Source: Gemmatimonadota bacterium
GTDB lineage: Bacteria; Gemmatimonadota; Gemmatimonadetes; Longimicrobiales; Gaopeijiaceae
Direction: 5' to 3'
DNA: 64,000 nucleotides
Assembly: GCA_028873815.1 (NCBI GenBank)
Contig: JAPPNN010000087.1
Span: 1-64,000, forward strand
This document shows positions 1 through 7,338 of this stretch, piece by piece. The position numbers were made by a program, and so were the translations under genes. Below the pieces are notes generated by a model. It saw only the letters and a program-made list of their open reading frames with translations, was not told the DNA's origin and did no database searches. Positions within the stretch are counted from its first letter, which is position 1, and every line of letters starts with the position of its first letter.

Positions 1-246
1 TTCGTCAGCTACTCGCCTCTGACGATCCAGTGTGGGCGAACGGGGTAACTCTGCCGCCTCGAAGGAACGTTGAACCGCCTGGACACCAATTCGCTGACAG
101 ACGATCACGCAGAAGATGGCGTCCGGGAATCTTGCTCGGCACTCCATGAACTCTTTGAACCGCGCGGGCGAGTCGCCGAAATCCAGCGCGCATCTGTAGT
201 CCTCGGGATAGGCGAGCCCAATGGACGCGTGGGTGATCTTCCCCAT
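1..246 (-). CDS. partial unknown protein, runs off left edge
   Basis: A minus-strand reading frame opens at ATG 244-246 and continues without a stop to the window edge (82 codons visible). The translation begins MGKITHASIGLAYPEDY and contains three cysteines in the stretch ECRARFPDAIFCVIVC. Codon choice is G/C-ending in its first half and more mixed later. I do not recognise the family. The frame is also open upstream to a TAG at 325-327, so the start is uncertain, and no convincing ribosome binding site precedes the ATG. It lies downstream of the broken lipoprotein gene on the same strand. Whether it is a real gene cannot be settled without its 3' end. Confidence 0.4.
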   Translation of the reverse strand, partial: MGKITHASIGLAYPEDYRCALDFGDSPARFKEFMECRARFPDAIFCVIVCQRIGVQAVQRSFEAAELPRSPTLDRQRRVADE

Positions 247-334
247 CCCGGTCCGCGTCTCGCGGTGACCTACCGGCTGATTCCGGCCGCCAGCCGGGGT
301 CGGACATCGGCGGCGCCGAGGTCGCTATGGCGAG

Positions 335-453
335 TCACCAAAAGCCCCACCCGACGGGCGAGGGACTCGAACTCGAACAACGCCAGCCGTCGCGCTCCAA
401 GACCGCCCGCCGGAGGGTCTTCCAGCGGACGGTCCCGTAGAGGCGACGACGGG
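335..453 (-). pseudogene. possible HNH endonuclease remnant
   Basis: In one minus-strand frame, about 25 codons at 378-453 read YGTVRWKTLRRAVLERDGWRC. This resembles the run before the first zinc cysteine of small HNH nucleases (a Y-G-x3-W-x2-L-R pattern, then V-L-x-R-D-G-x-x-C). The expected following CxxCG and the HNH histidines are missing; the frame goes serine-rich and stops at 335. There is no start codon of its own: upstream the frame only overlaps the lipoprotein gene out of frame. It may be chance or debris of a lost gene. Confidence 0.2.
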
Positions 454-569
454 TCCTATTGGACGCAGTTGATATCGACCCCGATGATATTGAGGTCGCC
501 GTTCGCGCTCTCTTCGGTGACGATTTCCGATTGGGCATTGCAGGACGGATCGGCTTCCGCAGCCACGGC

Positions 570-887
570 TCAGGCGAGAAACGCTTGCGTCTTCTCGTGG
601 ATCGCAGGCTCCCTGATCGAACAGCGCGGACCGCCGTAGGCTGCGATTTCGCCGGAGTCATCCACCGAGTAGGTCAGGGAAAAAGATCCCAATGAGTACG
701 AGGCCAGTGTCACAACCTCAATCGGCATGGCTGGGAGTGCCAGCGACAGCCGGGATTCAGTCTTCCCGGCTTCGTAATTCGAGGCGAGGACATCCGCCAT
801 GATCGCGACAGGATCGACCTCCGCCTCCGGTTCCGTTCCGCAGGCCGCGAGACCGGCCAGCATGAGGGTGAGCATGAGAGCGCGCAT
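570..887 (-). CDS. small exported lipoprotein, cut short by in-frame TGA
   Basis: This 105-residue protein has a type II signal peptide, MRALMLTLMLAGLAAC, with a good lipobox (LAAC) placing the lipidated cysteine at residue 16. It is probably anchored in the outer or inner membrane. AAGGAAA lies about 9 bases before ATG 887. The mature part is a short alpha/beta-like sequence with no family I recognise. The stop is a TGA at 570-572. The same frame then stays open for 37 more codons, with a protein-like sequence containing two cysteines, to a TAG at 456-458. The intact gene was probably about 143 residues (456-887), with a CGA or TGG codon changed to TGA. Confidence 0.6.
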   Translation of the reverse strand: MRALMLTLMLAGLAACGTEPEAEVDPVAIMADVLASNYEAGKTESRLSLALPAMPIEVVTLASYSLGSFSLTYSVDDSGEIAAYGGPRCSIREPAIHEKTQAFLA

Positions 888-1523
888 TCTCTGCTTTCCT
901 TTCGGAGAAGGTGAACGGTTCTCGAATTATAGCGATCCGAGCGGACGGACCGACACGGGAAAACCCGCGAAATCTTGCGGGGATTTTCCCCTCACCGCGC
1001 CGACACCACGCGAAAGCCCGGACCGCGATAGCCATGCGTCTTCGCATTCGCCATGGTCCGGAAGCCGCACGCGATCACGGCCGCGCTTGCCGCATCGATG
1101 CGCCGCTTTGCCCTTACTCTTCTCCAGCTCCGGATTGTCGGGAAGATCGGGCCAGAGCACGGCGGAATCCAACGCTGGGGTCGCCCGTGCTCCGGAATGG
1201 CCCGATCCGCGACCGCTTTCTGGGATGCCCGAATGTCATAGGAGCCATCCGTCGGCGCCCCGGACCCGGTCCCGCCCCACGTCGCGCACCTCCGATTTCC
1301 GGTAGCGGTCCGCGCCCATGATGATCCGTGCAGCGGCTAGCGACTCGAAGACCCGACGCCGCCGGGCGCGCCGCGATCGAAATGTAGGATCCGGCCTGCA
1401 ACCGGCGGCGCACGCCCCACAGAGTATTCGGTTCAGGCCGGTACACAGCTATCTTGGTGGGAGAGCCGGGGCGTTCGGTCCTCCGGCTTCACACCACGTC
1501 AATCACACAAGGACATGCCTTCC
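888..1523. other. intergenic stretch without a convincing gene
   Basis: About 635 bases between the lipoprotein start and the barrel-protein start. Several open frames exist on both strands, but all are arginine-, proline- and serine-rich, lack ribosome binding sites and resemble no family. The only structured signal is the hairpin at 957-990. The right end must hold the promoter of the barrel gene at 1524, but I see no clear -35/-10 pair. Confidence 0.5.
957..990. terminator. hairpin, possible terminator or attenuator
   Basis: GGGAAAACCCGC (957-968) pairs with GCGGGGATTTTCCC (977-990) around an 8-base loop, with a 2-base bulge. The A-rich left arm and T-rich right arm give it terminator character on both strands, although no T run follows. 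It sits about 70 bases upstream of the lipoprotein start. Confidence 0.35.
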
Positions 1524-2144
1524 ATGCATAGATTCGTTTTGTTGTCAGGACTCATGCTGGTCGCCGCACCCGCAACCGCGCAGACCACCTTGGGCCTGAA
1601 GGGCGGGGTCGGCTTCGCCACCATCGCCATCGAGGAGGCTGCGGTCGAGGAGAAGTACGTTTCCGGCATCGTAGCGGGCGTGGAAATCGGTGTTCCCGTC
1701 TCCGGCGTGTTCAGCCTGAGGCTCGGCGGCTCGTACGCTCAAAAGGGCGGCGGGGGCTCTGTCGGCGGTGGCACCGTGACGCTCAATATCGATTATTTCC
1801 ACTTCTCGGCGTTGGCCCGGGTCGCTACGTCCGGCGACGGGCTTTCGGTCGGCCTTGCGGCCGGCCCGTGGGCCGCCTATCGGCGCTCATGCGAGTTGGA
1901 GGGGGTAACCCTCGAAGGGACCAGCATCGTCACGCCTTGCTACGATCCTCCCTTGTCGGACTTCGACATCAAGACCCTGGACTTCGGCCTGGCATTCGGC
2001 GGAGGCGTCGAGTTCCCCGTCTCGGGCAGGCTCCGGCTGGGACTCGACGCGCTCTACTCGCTCGGGCTCGCATCCGTGGACGACGACGATAGCAAGACCC
2101 GGCACCTGACCGTCCAGACCGGTTTGTCCTTCCCGGTCGGATGA
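1524..2144 (+). CDS. outer-membrane beta-barrel protein
   Basis: The protein has a Sec signal peptide (MHRFVLLSGLMLVAAPATAQ, cleavage after ATAQ) followed by alternating hydrophobic and polar strands and many glycines: TTLGLKGGVGFATI, then SLRLGGSYAQKGGGG, and a closing strand HLTVQTGLSFPVG ending near the C-terminus. This is typical of the small 8-stranded porin-like/OMP_b-brl families. Two ATGs compete: 1515 is only one base from AAGGA (1509-1513), whereas 1524 is 10 bases away, so 1524 is preferred. Two cysteines (near CELEG and TPCYD) may form a loop disulfide. It stands alone, with non-coding DNA on both sides. The ligand or function is unknown. Confidence 0.75.
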   Translation: MHRFVLLSGLMLVAAPATAQTTLGLKGGVGFATIAIEEAAVEEKYVSGIVAGVEIGVPVSGVFSLRLGGSYAQKGGGGSVGGGTVTLNIDYFHFSALARVATSGDGLSVGLAAGPWAAYRRSCELEGVTLEGTSIVTPCYDPPLSDFDIKTLDFGLAFGGGVEFPVSGRLRLGLDALYSLGLASVDDDDSKTRHLTVQTGLSFPVG

Positions 2145-2295
2145 TCCGAGACAATCGAAACCACCGGATCACGCTTCTGCGTGGAAGCTGCCCCCAAGTC
2201 GCATCGGAATGCCATCCGCCTGCCGCTTGGACTCCCGCCATTCTCGCGCGGTGTCCCGGTCATTTCAGCTCGGTAGACTCAGATTCTAACTCACA

Positions 2296-2347
2296 GGCAA
2301 GAAGGGCAGATCGTGCAGTCCCTATTGAACTTACGTGACTTCTTGCC
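2296..2347. repeat. 9-bp inverted repeat with long loop
   Basis: GGCAAGAAG (2296-2304) and CTTCTTGCC (2339-2347) are perfect inverted copies separated by 34 bases. They lie between the convergent ends of the barrel gene and the NFACT-like gene, so they may contribute to a transcript 3' end. No T run follows. Confidence 0.35.
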
Positions 2348-2378
2348 TTGATTCTCGATACCTCCGCCCTGCCGGCCC

Positions 2379-2428
2379 GGCGCCTCGCCGCTCTCGGTGC
2401 TCGGGCGGCTTTGTCCACGGACAGCTAG
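2379..2428 (-). repeat. 3'-end hairpin repeat, copy A
   Basis: This is the first of three copies of a 45-50 bp element. On the minus strand it starts at the TAG stop of the NFACT-like gene and reads CTGTCCGTGGACAAAGCCGC, then CCGAGC, ACCGAGA and GCGGCGAGGCGCC. The hairpin arms are GCCGCTC (2387-2393) and GGGCGGC (2403-2409) with a 9-base loop and one T-G wobble. Related copies lie at 19685-19731 and 33829-33879. Confidence 0.7.
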
Positions 2429-4029
2429 GCCTGTAGCCGCTCCGTCAGCGCTGGATCCGGCGACACGAATACGGTGCGGACGCGGTCCGGGACCACCGCG
2501 CCCGGCGCCGCCCCCCTGGGCTTGCGCACCCACTTGCGGCGGGTCCAGTCGACCGGCACCGTTGCCGCCGCCCGCGCGCTGCTGTGGTTGGCGGCCAGAA
2601 TCGCGGCTTCCTCGAGATCGGCGGCAGGGGGGCGCTCCGGGTTCGTCCAGCGCAGAATGACGTGTGCCCCCGTTCCGTGCCGCGCGTGCAGCCAGATGTC
2701 GGCGGGCCGCGAATGGCGGAACGTGAGGTCGTCGTTGCGGCGGGCACCGCGACCGACCCGGATCTCCAGACCGCCCGAGCTCCTGTAGGACCGATAGGGA
2801 AGGGGCACGGGACCAGGGCGGGCATGGGAGCGGTTGGCCGGCGCGGGTGTGAGAGCCGCAATCTCACGGGGCGTCAGTTCTGCCTGCCGGGCGCGCTGCT
2901 GCAGCTTCGTAATCCGGGCGAGCTCGGTCTCCGCTTCGCGTATCCTGTCGCGCAGCTTTGCGGCGCCCCTCTCAAGTCTGCTGGCTCGACGGAAGAGCGC
3001 ATTGGCGTGATCCTGAGGTTTGCTTGCAGGATCCAGCGATACCATATGTGGCTTATCATCGAAGCCGACGAGTTTCGCTTCGCTTGAGCCGATGTCGATC
3101 AGGTGAAGCGAGGACAGGATCAGGGCGGCATCCTCCCGCATCCGGTCGGCGCGGGCCGTGCGTTCCAACTCGTGGCGCAGCCGCTTCAGCTTTCGTTGCA
3201 GGCGGCGGCGTTCACGGGCCAGGGAGCGGGCAACCGCGGCGGGTGCGCGGCCAGCGTCGGGATGCGCGGCGGCGAGCACCTCGTCCATTGCCTGCAACAG
3301 GCTCTGGGTAGGACGGGCGGGTGTGCCGGCGAGGGGCCAGGGATACGGCTGGAGTCCGGATCGCATCTCCAACAGATGAGGCGAAGGGGCGACCTGCGTG
3401 TACATCCCGTGCCACCTGTGGAACCCCTCTTCCCTGGTCGGAGTCTCCAGCAGATACGGGGCGTTCAGGCTCGACGCGTAGGCGACCCCGGTCAGCAGCG
3501 CCCTGCGGGCATCCTCGGCGTCCAATCCCTCGAAATGCCGTTCCCAGGTCCCCACATCCAGTTTGCCCGTTCTCCGGTTGCCGGCCTGCGCGGAGGGGGA
3601 CGCCCAGGGTTGTCCGACCCGGTGTTTTCGGGAGCCCGTGGCCGTCAGCCGCTTTCGCACGCGGAACTCGGGCCCGTCGGTCCACAGCGCGTTCCAGCGG
3701 TTCGTCGCGAGTTCCACAATAAGCGACGGATGCGGCTTCCTGCCCCGCACGCGCCGGAATCCAAGCACTATCACCCGCTCGTCCCAAACCGCCTCCACGC
3801 GGCTCAGCGTGGCGGGAAGCGGCTCGGCTTCCGGACCCGGCTCCGATGCCTCCCGCAGTACGATCGCTCCGGCCCCGGGGGACAGGTCCACGATCAGCGA
3901 CGCGTCGCGGAAATAGACCGTGACCCGTCTGGTTTCCCTGTTGAATCGGATAGCGCGCGCACGCGCATCGGCAAGCCGATTACCGAGTTCGGCAGCCACG
4001 GCGCGGGCCAGGCAGGGGTCCCAGATCAC
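2425..4029 (-). CDS. NFACT/RqcH-like ribosome quality control protein
   Basis: Resembles the NFACT family (RqcH/Rqc2, FbpA-like), which binds obstructed 50S subunits and recruits alanyl-tRNA to tag stalled chains. The N-terminal NFACT-N region is followed by a charged coiled coil (RERRRLQRKLKRLRHELER, then a second helix near ERGAAKLRDRIREAETELA). The C-terminal NFACT-R (DUF814) domain carries the family signature DIWLHARHGTGAHVILR and the closing KPRGAAPGAVVP...VFVSPD pattern. With GTG 4029 (VIWDPCLARAVAAELG) the product is 534 residues, near the usual 550-590. The frame is open further upstream, but that would run into the divergent gene at 4136. No strong ribosome binding site was found. 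The stop codon abuts hairpin repeat copy A. Confidence 0.8.
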   Translation of the reverse strand: MIWDPCLARAVAAELGNRLADARARAIRFNRETRRVTVYFRDASLIVDLSPGAGAIVLREASEPGPEAEPLPATLSRVEAVWDERVIVLGFRRVRGRKPHPSLIVELATNRWNALWTDGPEFRVRKRLTATGSRKHRVGQPWASPSAQAGNRRTGKLDVGTWERHFEGLDAEDARRALLTGVAYASSLNAPYLLETPTREEGFHRWHGMYTQVAPSPHLLEMRSGLQPYPWPLAGTPARPTQSLLQAMDEVLAAAHPDAGRAPAAVARSLARERRRLQRKLKRLRHELERTARADRMREDAALILSSLHLIDIGSSEAKLVGFDDKPHMVSLDPASKPQDHANALFRRASRLERGAAKLRDRIREAETELARITKLQQRARQAELTPREIAALTPAPANRSHARPGPVPLPYRSYRSSGGLEIRVGRGARRNDDLTFRHSRPADIWLHARHGTGAHVILRWTNPERPPAADLEEAAILAANHSSARAAATVPVDWTRRKWVRKPRGAAPGAVVPDRVRTVFVSPDPALTERLQA

Positions 4030-4135
4030 GGGTCTTGGTATCGAGCCCGAGGCCCGGTTACCGTTACGGTGACGTCTGAACTGACCATGCTCCAAGATCA
4101 CATACCCTGCAGCCTGGTGACAAAATGGGGGGAAC

Positions 4136-4735
4136 ATGCCGGTAGGCGTGCGGATGCGGGCCCCGATACACCCGGTCGTCGCGGCCGCTGCGGAGGGGCG
4201 TCTGCCCGGGTGGGCTGTCGCCGGAACCCGCCGGCGGAGGCACACGGAGAGAGTTGCGGATCTGCTCGAAGGCTGGGCCCGCGAGATGGGACTCGGGGAG
4301 GAGACTGAAAGGTGGCGGGCCGCCGGCATCCTGCATGATGCACTGCGAGACGCGTCACCCGCCGAGTTGATCCGTATCCTGCCGCAACGTCTGCGGAAGC
4401 TGCCGCCGAAGGCCTATCACGGTCCCGCCGCGGCCATCCTGCTGCGCGCCGACGGAGTATCGGACCGTGGACTTCTGCGTGCGGTGCGGTGGCATACGCT
4501 GGGCTCGAAGAAGTTCGGCAGGCTGGGCAAGGCTCTTTTCGCCGCTGATTCGCTTGAGCCCGGCCGAGCCGGGAACAGGAAATGGCGAGAGCGACTGAGG
4601 GCGCGGGCATCCCGCGATCTCGACCGAGTAGCAACCGAAATCGTGAGAAACCGGATAGATTACCGTGTACGTGCCGAATTGCCGGTTCACCCGCGCACGA
4701 TCGGCTTCTGGAACTCCCTGGTAAGGGCTTCCTGA
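4136..4735 (+). CDS. YqeK-like HD-domain hydrolase
   Basis: A 199-residue HD phosphohydrolase. The metal-binding set is visible: RRRHTERV (first His), GILHDALRD (the HD pair), AYHGPAAA, AVRWHTLGSKKF and LFAADSLEPGR. The last two are characteristic of the YqeK family, which cleaves diadenosine tetraphosphate symmetrically to ADP. GGGGGGAAC lies just before the ATG. It diverges from the NFACT-like gene with about 106 bases between them. It is followed closely by a LytR_C protein and signal peptidase I, likely one transcript. The substrate assignment rests on family resemblance only. Confidence 0.8.
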   Translation: MPVGVRMRAPIHPVVAAAAEGRLPGWAVAGTRRRRHTERVADLLEGWAREMGLGEETERWRAAGILHDALRDASPAELIRILPQRLRKLPPKAYHGPAAAILLRADGVSDRGLLRAVRWHTLGSKKFGRLGKALFAADSLEPGRAGNRKWRERLRARASRDLDRVATEIVRNRIDYRVRAELPVHPRTIGFWNSLVRAS

Positions 4736-4744
4736 CGACAACCG

Positions 4745-5263
4745 ATGGGACGATTCCTGAGAGCGGCGATCCTCGGTCTTGTGGCCTTGGGGGTGATACT
4801 GCTTCTCGGATCGTCCGTCCTGCAGTGGATTCCTGAAGAGACCGCGCCGGAGGGACCCGTTTTTTCTCCCGCGCAGCCAGCACAGGGGGTGCGCATCACG
4901 GTGGACGTGCGGAACGCGGGCGGGATCGACGGCATGGCGCGCGCGGCGACCGACTACTTGCGCGGTGCGGGCTTCGACGTGGTCGGACTGGGTAATGCCG
5001 GCACCTTCGACCAGGAGACATCGTTAGTGATCGACCGCGTAGGGAACCGGGAAGCTGCGGCAAGGGTAGCGGAGGTGTTGGGGATCGACAGCGTCGCCAG
5101 CGACCCCGACCCGAATCTCTTCGTTGACGTTACCGTAAGACTTGGTGCAGCGTGGACGATTCCGAAGGCACCTGAGCCGGTCGCTGTCATGCCGGAACCG
5201 GAACCGGTGGGGCTCATGGAACGGTTGCGAGGATTCCTGGCCGGCAGGAGAGGCGAAGGCTGA
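4745..5263 (+). CDS. LytR_C-domain membrane-anchored protein
   Basis: 172 residues: one N-terminal membrane segment (LRAAILGLVALGVILLLGSSVLQW), a short proline-rich linker, then an alpha/beta domain beginning VRITVDVRNAGGIDGMARAA and including LRGAGFDVVGLGNA. That matches the LytR cell-envelope C-terminal domain (LytR_C). The catalytic LCP domain is absent, so it is not a wall-polymer ligase itself. A proline/glutamate-rich tail follows. It lies 9 bases after the YqeK-like gene and 2 bases before lepB. The role is probably at the cell envelope; the partner is unknown. Confidence 0.75.
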   Translation: MGRFLRAAILGLVALGVILLLGSSVLQWIPEETAPEGPVFSPAQPAQGVRITVDVRNAGGIDGMARAATDYLRGAGFDVVGLGNAGTFDQETSLVIDRVGNREAAARVAEVLGIDSVASDPDPNLFVDVTVRLGAAWTIPKAPEPVAVMPEPEPVGLMERLRGFLAGRRGEG

Positions 5264-5265
5264 GC

Positions 5266-6066
5266 ATGGCCGCAAAACGGAAGCGAAAGGCCCGCCGGCC
5301 GTCTGCGCCGCGGGGTCGCGGGAGAACAGCGAGCCGCGGGAAACCGGCGGGCGGTTCCGCAAGGGCCGGATCGCGTGCGGAGAGGGGCGAGAGGAGCGGG
5401 AGTGGGGCCGAATGGACCAAGTCCATCTTCTACGCCGCGATCCTCTTCTTTGTCATGAGGATCTTTCTGGTCCAGACCTTCGTGATCACCTCCGGGTCGA
5501 TGGAGAACACCCTCCTGGTCGGCGACTTCCTGGTGGTCAACAAGGCGGCGATCGGCTCCCGCGTGCCCTTCACCGACATCCGGATTCCGGGATACTCCGA
5601 GCCCAGGCGGGGCGACGTTCTCGTTTTCGACCCGCATCACGAGGATGACATGACGCTCGTCAAACGCCTGGTGGGCGTGCCGGGGGATACGCTGGAGATG
5701 CGGGACAGGGTGCTGTACCGGAACGGACAGCCGCAGGAAGAGCCCTATGTCGTGACGAGCGGCCGTCCCGACGAATTCGCTCCCTCGATGCTATGGCAGC
5801 TGAATCACCTCGTCGAGGCCTCGGGCGGAGACTATCATCCGACGCGTGACAACTGGGGCCCTCTGCTCGTGCCGGATGGCTACTACTTCATGCTGGGCGA
5901 CAATCGCGACTCGAGCCTGGATTCGCGCTACTGGGGGCTGCTGGAGGGATGGCGCTTCGAAGGGCGCGCGGCGCGCATCTACTTCTCCTATAACCGCGAT
6001 TCGAGCCGTCCCTTCCCCTGGATCCGGGAGATTCGGGGGAGCCGGATTGGAGACGGAATCCAATAG
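5266..6066 (+). CDS. lepB: signal peptidase I
   Basis: Membrane serine protease that removes signal peptides from exported proteins. A basic, Ser/Arg-rich N-terminal tail of about 50 residues precedes one membrane segment (SIFYAAILFFVMRIFLVQTF). The S26 boxes are complete: ITSGSMENTLL with nucleophile Ser78, DMTLVKRLVGVPGD with general-base Lys133, and GDNRDSSLDSRYWG. The length of 266 residues is normal for the type with one N-terminal anchor. It begins two bases after the LytR_C gene stop. The long cationic tail is unusual but seems real, because the frame is tightly placed after its neighbour. Confidence 0.93.
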   Translation: MAAKRKRKARRPSAPRGRGRTASRGKPAGGSARAGSRAERGERSGSGAEWTKSIFYAAILFFVMRIFLVQTFVITSGSMENTLLVGDFLVVNKAAIGSRVPFTDIRIPGYSEPRRGDVLVFDPHHEDDMTLVKRLVGVPGDTLEMRDRVLYRNGQPQEEPYVVTSGRPDEFAPSMLWQLNHLVEASGGDYHPTRDNWGPLLVPDGYYFMLGDNRDSSLDSRYWGLLEGWRFEGRAARIYFSYNRDSSRPFPWIREIRGSRIGDGIQ

Positions 6067-6118
6067 CGGTTGGCAGTCAGGACGTTCCCGCGGCGGGACG
6101 CTCCGATACCTGGCCGGG

Positions 6119-7189
6119 CTACGTACGCCTTCGATCGCGCCCGTGGCGGCTGGCCCGCAACTGGCCGCAGGCGGCGTCGATGTCCCGGCCCCGCGGTTCC
6201 CGGACCGCCGCCGGCACTCCGGCATCCTCCAGCGCGTCGCTGAAGGCACGCACCCGTTCCGAGCGGCTCGGCAGCCAGTCGACGTAGGGGATCGGATTGA
6301 AGGGAATCAGATTCACGAACGCCTGGACCTGCCTGGCCAGCTGCACCAATGGCGGCAGGAGGGCCGGATCGTCGTTGACGTCGCGGATCATCGTGTACTC
6401 GAAGGTAATCCTGCGTCCCCCCTTGCGGTTGAACGCCTCCAGCGCCTGCATGACCTGGTCGAGGGGGTAGCGCTTCTCGAGCGGTATGAGTTCGGCGCGG
6501 AGTTCCGACACGGGCGCGTGCAGCGAGAGCGCGAGGCGAAACTGCTCGGGCCTGTCCGCCAATTCGGCGATGCCCGGGATCACGCCGACGGTGGACACCG
6601 TGATCCGCCTGGCACCGATACCGTAACCCGCGTTGAGGATGGACAGGGCTGGAAAGAGGTTGCGCCGGTTCGCCAGGGGCTCGCCCATACCCATGAACAC
6701 GACGTTCGTGACGGCGCCGCGGCCGTTCTCGGCGGCCCATCGGAGCGAGGCCCGGTATTGGCCGACGATTTCCGCCGGGGTGAGCTGACGCCCGAATCCG
6801 GACCACCCGGTGGCGCAGAAACGGCACTTGAGTGCGCATCCCGCCTGTGACGACAGGCAAAGGGTCAGACGGTCGCCCGACGGGATGAGCACGCTCTCGA
6901 CGACCTCGCCGCCGCGCAGGCTCCACAGGTGCTTGACGGTTCCGTCCGCGGACTTCGAAACCGTATCCTGCGACGGCTCGTCCAGACGGAGGCTTTCCGC
7001 CAGCGCCCGGCGCTCGTCCACAGGCAGGTTGGTCATTTCCGCAAATGAGCGCGCGTGCCGCCCGAAAAGCCATTCCTCGACTTGGTTCGCCCGGTACGCA
7101 GGCTGCCCGCGAGGGCGAAAATGGCCTGTCAGCGCTTCGCGCAGGCGAGGGGGTGTCAGTCCCAGAAGATTCGGTTGCTCGGGGGTCAC
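6119..7189 (-). CDS. rlmN: 23S rRNA/tRNA adenine-C2 methyltransferase RlmN
   Basis: A radical-SAM enzyme that methylates C2 of A2503 in 23S rRNA and A37 in some tRNAs. The CxxxCxxC cluster motif is seen as AGCALKCRFCATG, followed by VVFMGMGEPLANRRN and the C-terminal GRDIDAACGQL, whose cysteine carries the transient methyl. From GTG 7189 (VTPEQPNLLGL) the product is 356 residues, the usual size. Upstream in-frame codons are open but do not look like RlmN, and AGGA lies close to the GTG. It converges with lepB and is divergent from aspS. Confidence 0.9.
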   Translation of the reverse strand: MTPEQPNLLGLTPPRLREALTGHFRPRGQPAYRANQVEEWLFGRHARSFAEMTNLPVDERRALAESLRLDEPSQDTVSKSADGTVKHLWSLRGGEVVESVLIPSGDRLTLCLSSQAGCALKCRFCATGWSGFGRQLTPAEIVGQYRASLRWAAENGRGAVTNVVFMGMGEPLANRRNLFPALSILNAGYGIGARRITVSTVGVIPGIAELADRPEQFRLALSLHAPVSELRAELIPLEKRYPLDQVMQALEAFNRKGGRRITFEYTMIRDVNDDPALLPPLVQLARQVQAFVNLIPFNPIPYVDWLPSRSERVRAFSDALEDAGVPAAVREPRGRDIDAACGQLRASRHGRDRRRT

Positions 7190-7338
7190 GATTCCTGTAG
7201 TCGTCTTTCTTGAAAGCTCCTTGAAGCGGGGATTAAGTTTACCGCGAGAACACGTCCGGCGCTCCTGCCGTCGGCCAGTAACCTCCCATGGCTCACCGGA
7301 GACGGTTGGTGTCGACAAACGCAAAGAGCAGCACAACG

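Noticed and set aside
350-385. GTTCGAGTC-like T-loop suggesting a tRNA fragment on the minus strand
   Set aside because: The flanking bases do not form a T-stem or acceptor stem, and no anticodon arm was found.
570-572. Selenocysteine recoding at the in-frame TGA
   Set aside because: No hairpin of the bacterial SECIS kind is apparent just downstream and the protein is not a known selenoprotein; a nonsense change or error is simpler.
927-1172. Minus-strand frame starting at TTG 1172 with a plausible opening sequence
   Set aside because: No ribosome binding site, no family resemblance, and it crosses the hairpin at 957-990.
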